Assembly: GCA_037139095.1 (NCBI GenBank) | Contig: JBAXHD010000055.1 | Location: 1 to 14,016 of the forward strand | Direction: 5' to 3' | DNA from: WLMZ01 sp037139095 | Lineage (GTDB): Bacteria > Actinomycetota > Acidimicrobiia > Acidimicrobiales > Ilumatobacteraceae | Length of the DNA: 14,016 nt | Part shown: positions 1 to 7,800 of the stretch, in pieces | Position numbering within the stretch: position 1 is the stretch's first letter | Layout of the letters: each line of letters starts with the position of its first letter | Notes under the pieces: model-generated | What the model was told of the DNA's origin: nothing | Database searches by the model: none | The model's input: only the letters and a program-made list of their open reading frames with translations | Position numbers and translations under genes: made by a program

Positions 1-227
1 GTGAGCGCGGCGAGCACCAGGCTGTTGCGCAACGCGCGCAGCAGGCTGTCGTCGTGCCACACCGACGAGAACGGATCGCCCCAATACCAGCGCAGTGAGA
101 ATCCTTGCCATGTTGATCGACTGCGACCCGAGTTGAAGCTGAACAGCACGGCGATCGCCACGGGCAACATGCTCCACAGCACATAGAGAGCCGTGAAGGT
201 TGCGAGCAGTTTTGGTTTGCGCTTCAT
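1..227 (-). CDS. PotC-like ABC transporter permease, partial (N-terminal 75 codons)
   Basis: This is the N-terminal end of an inner-membrane permease of a polyamine-type (spermidine/putrescine) ABC importer; the gene runs off the left edge. Translation from ATG at 227 gives a basic start (MKRKPK), one hydrophobic segment at about residues 7-26, then a loop containing TWQGFSLRWYW and RALRNSLVLAAL. That loop is the usual PotC-type lead-in to the conserved transmembrane core (an aromatic GFSLRWY element followed by an ALxNSL helix). The start is supported by GGTGA just upstream on the minus strand and by a 4-base ATGA overlap with the stop of the preceding permease, which points to translational coupling. 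The EAA loop that contacts the ATPase is beyond the window. The family call rests on context as much as on the short sequence. The exact substrate is not determined. Confidence 0.85.
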   Translation of the reverse strand, partial: MKRKPKLLATFTALYVLWSMLPVAIAVLFSFNSGRSRSTWQGFSLRWYWGDPFSSVWHDDSLLRALRNSLVLAAL

Positions 228-1123
228 CGGGTCACCAATTTCTGGGCTCGGTTCACGCTCACGAGGTACCCGCCCATCACGACGAGCAGCGCCGCCGACA
301 ACATCAGCACCAGCGAGGCGCCCACCTGAGGCTGCGTGGTTTGCTGCAGGAAGAACACAATCTGGTTGCCCACCATCTCGGTTCGTGGCGAAGCCGACAA
401 CAAGTTGTTGGTGTAGTAGTCGCCCACCATCGGCAACGCAGTAATGACACAGGCAGCCATCAGGCCTTGCCGGGAGAGTGGAAGTGTCACTCGCCAAAAC
501 GCCTGGCGGCTCGTTGCACCAAGGTCGCGCGCTGCTTCGAGTAGTCGGCCGTCAATTCGGTCGAGCGTTGCGTATAAGGGCAGGATGAAAAACGGCACAT
601 AGCCGTAGACCAAGCCGAACATGACGGTGATTGGTTGGCCGCTGAGCCAGTTGCGATTGCCCTCTGGCAGGTGGCTGAGCAGTTGTGCCATCCAGCCCTG
701 CGGCTGCAGCAGATTGACCCACGCCAACATGCGCATCAAGTAGCTCACCCAGTAGGGCAGGATCATCAACACGAGTAGCGCTGCGCGCCACTTGCCTGCT
801 TCGCGGCTCACGAAGTAGGCCACCGGGTAGCCCACAACAACGCAGCCGGCCACGGCCAGAACGACGTAGAGGGCTGTGCGGATGAAGACCGTGCGGAGGT
901 CGCCGTTGACCACTCGGTCCATCACGTCGGTGAACAATGTGAAGTCCCAGAACCGAGGATTCCACTCGGGCACGGCCGACTGACGGATGGGATCAACCTG
1001 GCCGAACGCCACTGCAGCAACCGAGTAGAACGGCACAATAAAGAACAGGGCCATCCACGCCATACCGGGCGCGGCGAGGCCGAGCCAGAGTGTGTTCAGC
1101 GATTGCCTCGGGCGGTGTGCCAC
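224..1123 (-). CDS. PotB-like ABC transporter permease
   Basis: This encodes a 299-residue integral membrane permease of a spermidine/putrescine-type ABC importer, close to the usual PotB length. Hydrophobic segments are visible near residues 15-40, 82-106, 114-140, 163-188, 222-240 and 267-290, fitting six membrane spans. The cytoplasmic EAA loop, the docking site for the ATPase, is clear at residues 195-215 (LEAARDLGATSRQAFWRVTL). The reading frame stays open upstream to 1342, but that extension overlaps the binding-protein gene and is arginine/serine-rich shadow sequence. I therefore start at GTG 1123, four bases after the binding-protein stop (1128-1130), giving MAHRPRQSLNTLWLGL before the first span. 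No strong ribosome binding site is seen, so coupling to the upstream gene is likely. It overlaps the next permease by 4 bases. Family assignment is firm; substrate is not. Confidence 0.9.
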   Translation of the reverse strand: MAHRPRQSLNTLWLGLAAPGMAWMALFFIVPFYSVAAVAFGQVDPIRQSAVPEWNPRFWDFTLFTDVMDRVVNGDLRTVFIRTALYVVLAVAGCVVVGYPVAYFVSREAGKWRAALLVLMILPYWVSYLMRMLAWVNLLQPQGWMAQLLSHLPEGNRNWLSGQPITVMFGLVYGYVPFFILPLYATLDRIDGRLLEAARDLGATSRQAFWRVTLPLSRQGLMAACVITALPMVGDYYTNNLLSASPRTEMVGNQIVFFLQQTTQPQVGASLVLMLSAALLVVMGGYLVSVNRAQKLVTR

Positions 1124-1127
1124 AGCG

Positions 1128-2339
1128 TTACGCGCCCGTGCGCAGCGAGCTCCAAGCGTCCTGCCACATCTTGTCGGTGGCCGCTGGAAGGGCCAAGATG
1201 CGCAGACCCTTAGTGAAGTCGTCTTGGGTGACGAGCGCGTTGGCGAGGTTCTTGGGAATCGTGCCCTCGGCAACCAACTTCTCGGCCTCGAAACCCTTGA
1301 GCGTGCTCTGATAGCCGATGTACGCCTGGTTGATCTTGGCATTCGCAGGGTCGAGCATGAAGTTGATGAAGGCGTGGGCCAGCACCGGATGCTCGGCGCT
1401 GCGCATGATGCTCATCGCGTCATTGTTGATCACTCGCTTGGCGATTGGTGGCACCCAGTACCCGAGCACCGACGAGTTGGTGCCTGCGGGTAGGTAGCCC
1501 TGTGCGGCGAGAATGTCGCCACTCCACAACTGGTTGACGGTGGTGGTTCCCTCGGGAATGCTCTGGTAGCCAAGCACGTCGAGACGCGGGTTGCTGGCCT
1601 TGAGCATCCTGCGTAGTTCGGCGACGGCAGCATCGATGTCGGCCTGCGCCTCGGTGTTGATGTTGTCGATGCCGGCATGCTCCAAGCCGAGAGCCATTGC
1701 TTCGCGATACGAGTCGAGTAACCCGGCGACACCGCTGTATTGCGGATCCCACAAGGCGTCCCAACCGGAGTCGCCTTCGAGCGGTGCGGCCACGAGGTCT
1801 GAGCGAAACCCAATGCCTGAAGAGAACACGGTGTACGGCACGGTGAACTGGCCACCCAGGTCGTAGAAGGGATCTCGCACGCTGTCCCACAGGTTTTCGT
1901 AGTTCGTGAAGTAGCTCTTCTCGAGTGGCTGCACCAGATTGAGCGCCACGTACTTGGGCAGCAGGTCGATAGCGGTAGACATCAGCAGGTCAACCTTGAA
2001 CGCGCCGGTAGAGATTTTGCTGAGCGCCTCGACATCGTCGCCGAAGGTGCTGAGCTCAACAGTTACGCCTGTCTCAGTCTTGAACTTGTCGAGCAGCTCG
2101 GGGGCTACGTAGTCGGCGAAGTTCGCGATGCGAAGCGGGCCAGCCTCGTTGCTCAAACCGGCTTTGATCGCCGCGTTGTCCGAAGTGAGCGCAAACTTCA
2201 CTGGCTTTGCCGGCGACGCGATCTGCAACTCAATCGACGAAGCGCCCTTCGATCGACTGCCGCATGCCGCCAGGCCCACCGTGCTCGCGCCCGCGACCGA
2301 CAGGGCCAAAAATCGACGACGACTCATTGGATGTGACAC
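1128..2339 (-). CDS. Extracellular polyamine-type substrate-binding lipoprotein (PotD-like, Tat signal)
   Basis: This is the substrate-binding component that captures a polyamine or related ligand outside the membrane and delivers it to the two permeases encoded just downstream. With a GTG start at 2339 it is 403 residues. The N-terminus has a twin-arginine element (RRRFLALS, residues 7-14), a hydrophobic stretch, and a lipobox LAAC with the lipidated cysteine at residue 26. A typical PotD-family opening follows at about 68-95 (PLRIANFADYVAPELLDKF), with the usual bilobal protein length after it. GTG 2339 is preferred over ATG 2327 (399 residues) because a purine-rich AGGGGGAG lies 9 bases before the GTG but 21 before the ATG. 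The frame is open further up to 2504, but that extension lacks support. Spacing to the downstream permease is four bases, so this is one operon. Ligand identity is an inference from the family; quaternary amines or other amino compounds remain possible. Confidence 0.9.
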   Translation of the reverse strand: MSHPMSRRRFLALSVAGASTVGLAACGSRSKGASSIELQIASPAKPVKFALTSDNAAIKAGLSNEAGPLRIANFADYVAPELLDKFKTETGVTVELSTFGDDVEALSKISTGAFKVDLLMSTAIDLLPKYVALNLVQPLEKSYFTNYENLWDSVRDPFYDLGGQFTVPYTVFSSGIGFRSDLVAAPLEGDSGWDALWDPQYSGVAGLLDSYREAMALGLEHAGIDNINTEAQADIDAAVAELRRMLKASNPRLDVLGYQSIPEGTTTVNQLWSGDILAAQGYLPAGTNSSVLGYWVPPIAKRVINNDAMSIMRSAEHPVLAHAFINFMLDPANAKINQAYIGYQSTLKGFEAEKLVAEGTIPKNLANALVTQDDFTKGLRILALPAATDKMWQDAWSSLRTGA

Positions 2340-2348
2340 GTAGACCGT

Positions 2349-2356
2349 CTCCCCCT
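2349..2356 (-). promoter_or_regulatory. Ribosome binding site that decides the binding-protein start
   Basis: Read on the minus strand this is AGGGGGAG, followed by 9 bases and then GTG at 2339. It favours the GTG over the in-frame ATG at 2327 as the true start of the lipoprotein. Confidence 0.55.
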
Positions 2357-2484
2357 GGCCCGACCGACCGGCCGCGGCAACCTTCGCTTTCGCGACTGCC
2401 AAAACTCTAGCAACACGTGCAATCCGCCACGGAGTATCGTGATCAGGCCCGCGCTCGTTCGAGCCGATCGGATTGGTCAACGCA

Positions 2485-3576
2485 ATGGCTACAGGACACA
2501 ACACACTCTCCGGCGCCGACTACTCAAGCGAGTCAGTCTTCAAGCGTGAACGCGATCGAATCTTGCATCGCAGTTGGTATTACGTGGCTCGTGCAGATCC
2601 GTTGTCGCCGGGCGATCGCTTGGTTGCCAACGTTGCCGGCGAGAGCGTTCTCATTGTGTGCGATCGTGATGGAACCTTGTACGCCCACGCCAACGTTTGT
2701 CGTCATCGCGGTGCGCAGTTGTGCGCCGAAAGTGGTCCAGGCCCGAAGAGTTCGATCAGTTGCCCGTATCACGCGTTTAGCTACGCGCTCGATGGTCGTT
2801 TGATCGGTACCCCCAATGTGGGACCCGATGAGATCGACCGCGACTCCCTGTCACTGTGGTCAATCGCTCTCGAGGTATGGCAAGGGTTCATCTTCGTGAA
2901 CCTCAGCGAGAATCCACCCACCTTGCTCGAGTGGTTCGACATGCATCCCGAAGCGTCGCTACTGCCATTCGCGCATCACAACATGGGCGAGCTTCGCGTT
3001 GGCCGACGCACCGTTGCCGAAGTGAATGCCAACTGGAAGATCATCTTCGACAACTACATGGAGTGCTTGCACTGCCCGCAGGTTCACCCTGAGTTGGTCG
3101 GCATCGTGCCGCTGTATCGCTCGGGTGCCGTGGTCGACGAATCTCGCGACGACGGCGGCGTGTCGCTGTTGGCAGGTTCGTCGGGCTTTAGTCCCGAGGG
3201 CCGTTCGGTGATGCCGTTGCTGCCAACAATGACTCCCGAAGCCGCCGAGACCTATTTCGGCATGGCTCACTTTCCGAACATGTTCCTCGACGTGACCGGC
3301 ACGTGCATCATGGCTACGGCGCTGCATCCAACCAGCGCCACACACACCACGATGATCACCGAGTACCTCTTCGCAGCCGATGTCGTTGCCGACCCCAACT
3401 TCGATCCCAGCGATGTCGTCGATTTCAACGAACTCGTTGGCCATCAGGACTATGTCGTGTGCGCAATTGTGCAGCGTGGTGTCGAGTCGAAGTACTTCAC
3501 GCACGGCGTGCTTGCCGACAAAGACAGCATGATCGCCAATATCAACGAGCGATACCTTGCCGAGCGCGACGGCTGA
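2485..3576 (+). CDS. Rieske [2Fe-2S] non-heme iron oxygenase, alpha subunit (carnitine/betaine oxygenase-like)
   Basis: This is the catalytic subunit of a Rieske oxygenase, which uses electrons from a reductase to activate O2 at a mononuclear iron. From ATG 2485 it is 363 residues. The Rieske cluster ligands are C72-R-H74 and C93-P-Y-H96. The catalytic domain has NWKIIFDNYMECLHCPQVHP at 183-202, giving iron ligands H196 and H201, and the third ligand is probably D322 in GHQDYVVCAIVQRG. The residue that bridges the two metal centres, Asp in naphthalene-type enzymes, is Glu here (E193). That and the DNYxECxHCxxVHP wording are features I associate with carnitine (CntA), glycine-betaine (GbcA) and choline oxygenases rather than aromatic dioxygenases. 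TTG 2473 in the same frame would add four residues; neither start has a good ribosome binding site. No reductase or beta subunit is adjacent. The gene is divergent from the amine-type transporter, a hint at substrate only. Confidence 0.9.
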   Translation: MATGHNTLSGADYSSESVFKRERDRILHRSWYYVARADPLSPGDRLVANVAGESVLIVCDRDGTLYAHANVCRHRGAQLCAESGPGPKSSISCPYHAFSYALDGRLIGTPNVGPDEIDRDSLSLWSIALEVWQGFIFVNLSENPPTLLEWFDMHPEASLLPFAHHNMGELRVGRRTVAEVNANWKIIFDNYMECLHCPQVHPELVGIVPLYRSGAVVDESRDDGGVSLLAGSSGFSPEGRSVMPLLPTMTPEAAETYFGMAHFPNMFLDVTGTCIMATALHPTSATHTTMITEYLFAADVVADPNFDPSDVVDFNELVGHQDYVVCAIVQRGVESKYFTHGVLADKDSMIANINERYLAERDG

Positions 3577-3577
3577 G

Positions 3578-3946
3578 TCAGGCTGCGTCTACGGCGTGAG
3601 CGCGCAGGTCGGCAAGCGACGAATACTCCAATGCCGACAAGTGTGTTGAAGCGAGGCGTACCTTCGGAGCGCAGTCGGCTTCGAAGGCTTCTTGCCAACG
3701 AGATGCGCACAGACACCATTGATCGCCATCGACTAGGCCGGGGAAACCGTATTGCGGCATCGGTGTGCTGAGGTCGTTGCCCATGGCCTTGCTGAACTCA
3801 AGAAACGTGTCGGTGAGAATGACACACACCACGTGCATCCCTGGATCGTCGCCGTGGTTTTCGCAGCAACCGGTGCGGTAGTAGCCGGTAATAGGGTCGA
3901 GCGAGCACGATTCGAGTTCGCCGCCGAGGACATTCATCTGAGCCAT
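3578..3946 (-). CDS. DUF2237 family protein, cysteine-rich, unknown function
   Basis: This 122-residue protein matches the small DUF2237 family, conserved in many bacteria with no established function that I know of. Recognisable family blocks are NVLGGELESCSLDPITG (residues 5-21), GNDLSTPMPQYGFPGL (56-71) and GDQWCLCASRWQEA (74-87). Cysteines at 14, 27, 28, 41, 78 and 80, with histidines nearby, suggest metal or cluster binding, but that is inference. The frame is open to 3979. I start at ATG 3946 because the family begins near MNVLGG; ATG 3937 (MNVLGG itself) and GTG 3961 are alternatives. The gene converges on the Rieske oxygenase with a single base between stop codons. It lies 37 bases downstream of the iron-transporter homologue on the same strand, so co-transcription with that gene is plausible. 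Confidence 0.85.
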   Translation of the reverse strand: MAQMNVLGGELESCSLDPITGYYRTGCCENHGDDPGMHVVCVILTDTFLEFSKAMGNDLSTPMPQYGFPGLVDGDQWCLCASRWQEAFEADCAPKVRLASTHLSALEYSSLADLRAHAVDAA

Positions 3947-3983
3947 TCCGCAAGTGAACACGCATCTTGGCGAAATCAACGGC

Positions 3984-4709
3984 CTAACTCACGGTGACGT
4001 GCAACAACCGGCCGATCAGGTATGTGGCGGCGCATGCACCGAGCAGAATGAGCACCTGACGAAGTGCGCTGGTGATCTTGTTGCGCTCGGCGAACTTGCC
4101 GACCGCGATTCCGAGACCCGCCGCAACGACAACGCCGATGCCCACCGAGGTCCACTTGGCCGAGTTGCCGGATCCGCTGAGCCAAGGCAGCACGGGCAGC
4201 AATGCGCCAACCAAGAAACAGATGAACGACAGCATTGCTGACTGCATTGCATTGGGCAGTTCGTCGGGGTCCATGCCGAACTCTTCGCGAGCGTGAACCC
4301 CCAGTGCATTCTCGGGAACGCGCATGACCTCGGCGGCTGCCTGATTGGCCGTTGCCGCCTCCATGCCATGGCCTTGGTACATCGCAGCCAGTTCGGCCTG
4401 CTCGGCTGCTGCGTTCACCACAAGCTCGCGACGCTCGACCACGAGTTCGCGGTGGATGAGTTCGTTCTGAGCCGAGATTGAGATCCATTCGCCTGCGCCC
4501 ATGCTGACAGCGCCTGCGATTGCGCCAGCAAAGCCAGCGAGGCGGATGACATCGGGCCCCACCCCGCTTCCGGCAAAGCCAATCACCAATGACACGTTTG
4601 AGATGAGACCATCGCTGAGGCCAAAAACGGCAGCACGAGCGAGGCCTCCGGCAACCGCGCGATGCCCTGGGTGGGCTTCGGTCTGACGGCGAAATGCATG
4701 ACGGCTCAT
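3984..4709 (-). CDS. VIT1/CCC1-type Fe/Mn transporter homologue
   Basis: This 241-residue membrane protein belongs to the VIT1/CCC1 family, whose yeast and plant members move Fe2+/Mn2+ out of the cytosol. The first two spans carry the family signatures FGLSDGLISNVSLVIG (29-44) and AGAVSMGAGEWISISAQNE (65-83). After these comes a hydrophilic, glutamate-rich stretch (about 84-155, including HRELVVERREL), which in plant VIT1 corresponds to the metal-binding region. Three more spans lie at about 157-177, 185-205 and 216-236, giving the expected five. The start at ATG 4709 removes an open upstream stretch to 4874 that does not resemble the family. No strong ribosome binding site is visible. It is the first gene of a possible pair with the DUF2237 gene. 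Metal specificity and direction of transport cannot be read from sequence; bacterial members are often left as VIT family proteins. Confidence 0.88.
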   Translation of the reverse strand: MSRHAFRRQTEAHPGHRAVAGGLARAAVFGLSDGLISNVSLVIGFAGSGVGPDVIRLAGFAGAIAGAVSMGAGEWISISAQNELIHRELVVERRELVVNAAAEQAELAAMYQGHGMEAATANQAAAEVMRVPENALGVHAREEFGMDPDELPNAMQSAMLSFICFLVGALLPVLPWLSGSGNSAKWTSVGIGVVVAAGLGIAVGKFAERNKITSALRQVLILLGACAATYLIGRLLHVTVS

Positions 4710-4768
4710 GGGTTCGACACTAGCTCTCAAGCGCCATGTAGCCCCCGGAATTTGGCTGTTGTTGGTAT

Positions 4769-4777
4769 TGCTACTGT
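4769..4777 (+). promoter_or_regulatory. Candidate extended -10 promoter for glutamate dehydrogenase
   Basis: The 134-base gap between the divergent VIT homologue and the dehydrogenase contains TG-C-TACTGT, an extended -10 pattern, about 66 bases before the ATG at 4844. No good -35 sits at 17 bases (ATTTGG is there). Weak, pattern-only evidence. Confidence 0.3.
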
Positions 4778-4843
4778 GGACACAGGAGCTCCTCGTTGGT
4801 TCCGCCGTCTCGACAGAGTTGTTGCGACAGAAAGCGATTATCC

Positions 4844-7800
4844 ATGGCATATCGCGAGCCGTTATCCGCCGCACTTACGGCGGTTGTCGCACGAGCCTTG
4901 GAAGTGTGTGTTTCGAGTGATCGCGAACTGGTCGCTGCGTTTGTGCCCGAACTCCTCGGCGAGATCGATAATGACGAACTGACCCTATTATCCGCCGACG
5001 AACTGGCCGCTACCTGTGTCGCCCACCTGCAACTCGGCCGAGTTCGCAGGCGCGCTCACACGTTGGTGGAACTGCGCAGCGGTTTGGGAGAATCTCGCTC
5101 GGTGTTGCTCGTAATCACCGACGATGCACCCTTCCTCGTCGACACGGTGCGGCTCGTGCTTGAGCGTCACGGACTAGAGATTCACCTGATGGTGCATCCG
5201 ATGATCGACGTAGCTCGCGGACCCGCACATGAACTCGTCGGCGTAGTAGCCGGGGCGCCGCGTGAGGCGTGGACACAGATGGAGATCGATCGTTGTCCAG
5301 ACGCTGAGGTGACCATTGTCGAGGCCGAGGTGCGCGCTGCTATCGCTCGGGTGCACCTAGCGGTCGACGATGTCGATGCCATGCGCGCTCGCGCTCATGC
5401 GGTTGCCGAGCAACTCATCGAGGGTCCAGTTCTCGGCCGCTCCGTGTCAGAGACAGAGCAAGTGTCCAAGTTTGTCGGTTGGCTCACCCGCCAACATTTC
5501 GTTTTTCTGGGTGTCGCCTCGTACGACCTTCGCGGTGACGAACTGCGGGTTGTGGCTCAATCGCAGCTTGGGTTGATGCGGGTCAACGACGCTGCCGACC
5601 CGATGTTCGCCGGAGGCAACGCTCTCGTTTCAATCGTGCGTGCTGATGCCGAGGTCGATGTTCATCGCCAAGCACGACCGGTCTGCATCGCGGTGCGGCG
5701 CTTCGACACGGGTGGCGTTGTCGTCGGCGAGCACCGATTTGTTGGCCTGTTCTCGGCGGCCGCGTATCGCGTATCTATCAGCACCATTCCGTTGATCCGC
5801 GAGCGAGTTGCGTGGGTGCTTGCGCGTAGCAAGGTGGATCCCGCAAGCCATACGGGTCGTGCGCTTCGCACCGTGCTCGAAACGTTTCCGCGTGACGAAC
5901 TCTTTGAGATCGCTCGCCATGAGTTAGCCGAGGTGTGCTCCACGATCGTGAGCCTGCAGGACCGCTCGATCGTGCGCGTGCTCGAGCTTCGTTCTCCGAT
6001 GAGCGGATGGCAGACCCTTGCCGTGTACCTCCCTCGGGTTCGCTTGACGCCTGAGACTCCGCTGCGAGTTGCGCAACGCGTGGCTGTCTTGACCAATGCA
6101 CAGCGAATGGAATTCGACACCTTTGTGAGCACCGGAGCATTAGCTCGCGTCACCGTCAACATTCGCCGATCAGAACCGATTGACGATGCCGAGCTTGCTC
6201 TGCTCGGCGCTGACATTGATGCGTTCACGCAGCGTTGGCGCGATCGCTTCCGTGACGCGCTCGTTGCAGGGCTCGGCGAGCAGGAAGCTGTTCGGTTGTT
6301 TCATCGCTATGCCGAGAATCTTCCCGATGAGTACACCTCAATCACCTCACCAGAGATGGCCGTGCTCGACACACAGCGCATCGATACGTTGTTGAACACC
6401 GATGGTGATACGGCTACGGCGTTTGTTCCGATGCCCGGTGGCCCAGCCAACGAATACCGGTTCCGCCTCTACCGGCGCGATGTCGCCCTCACCCTTGCCG
6501 AGTTGTTGCCGTATCTCGATCAGCTCGGACTGCAAGCAATTGATGAGCGGCCGTTTGCGTTACACATAGGCGACGACAGCGTCTACGTGTACGACGTGGG
6601 CGTTCGTCTGCCCGACAACACACGCTTGACCGAAGCGGTTGTCGACGAACTGCAACGCACCTTCCGCTTGCTGCTGAGCGCCGCAATCGAGAGCGACGGG
6701 TTCAACCGTTTGGTACTGCGCGCGGCGTTGTCTTCTCGCGAGGTCGAGGTGCTGCGCGCGTATGCGAAGTACCTACGCCAGACCAGCATTCCGTTCAGTC
6801 AGCAGTTCATTGAAAACACGTTGGCCAAATACCCAACGGTGGCAGCGCTTCTTGTGGCGTATTTCCGCGAGCGATTTGATCCGGAGGTTGCGCAGCGAGG
6901 CGACGAAGCGGTGCTGCATATTCGCGATCGTCTCGATGTCGAACTCGCAGCGATACCAAGTCTTGATGAAGACCGCATTTGTCGAACCCTTGCCAACCTC
7001 GTCGCAGCGACCTTGCGTACGAATGCATTCAGGCCAGCCGCAGCAGGCGGTCATCGCGCCGTGATTGCACTGAAGCTCGAGCCGAGCCTGATCGCTGATC
7101 TCGTTCAGCCCAAACCGATGTTTGAGATTTGGGTGTGCTCGCCGCGGATCGAGGGCGTGCATCTGCGCAGCCAACGCATTGCCCGCGGTGGAATCCGTTG
7201 GAGCGATCGGCGCGAAGACTTCCGCACCGAGGTGCTCGGCTTGATGAAGGCTCAGGTCGTAAAGAACGCAGTGATCGTGCCCGCGGGCGCAAAGGGTGGC
7301 TTCGTGGTCAAGCGGCCGCCAGCGCAAAGTGAAGACCTTCGCACTGAGGTCGTGGCCTGCTACCGAGACTTCATTGGTGGTTTGCTCGATCTCACCGACA
7401 ACTACGTTGGCGCAGCAATTGTGGGGCCGCCTCATACCGTGCGTTACGACGGCGACGATCCGTATTTCGTGGTGGCCGCCGACAAGGGCACTGCATCTTT
7501 CAGCGATATCGCGAATGAGATTGCTGCTGCCTACGACTTCTGGTTGGGCGACGCTTTCGCTTCGGGCGGAAGCGTTGGGTATGACCACAAAGCGATGGCC
7601 ATTACGGCGCGCGGCGCATGGCAGAGCGTGCGTCGTCACGCACAAGTGATTGGTCTCGACGCCGACACTGACGCACTCACCGTTGTGGGCATCGGCGACA
7701 TGTCGGGTGATGTGTTTGGAAACGGCCTACTGCAATCTCCATATGTGAAGTTGGTGGCGGCGTTCGACCACCGTCATGTGTTTCTAGATCCCGACCCTGA

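Noticed and set aside
1124..1342. Upstream extension of the PotB-like permease
   Set aside because: It overlaps the binding-protein C-terminus and is Arg/Ser/Pro-rich; GTG 1123 gives the normal family length.
2357..2484. Divergent promoter elements between the transporter and Rieske genes, such as TAGAGT on the minus strand at 2409-2404
   Set aside because: No -35 at proper spacing was found for either direction; promoters must be here but I cannot place them.
2959..3504. Minus-strand open frame of 181 residues within the Rieske oxygenase
   Set aside because: Histidine/valine-rich shadow of a clearly conserved plus-strand gene; no domain seen.
5662..6228. Minus-strand open frame of 188 residues inside glutamate dehydrogenase
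   Set aside because: Low-complexity Ser/Arg/Thr-rich translation typical of a shadow frame, with no ribosome binding site or family match.
6773..7645. Long minus-strand open frame (290 residues) inside glutamate dehydrogenase
   Set aside because: It lies fully antisense to conserved catalytic-domain codons and has no recognisable domain; long antisense frames are expected at this G+C.
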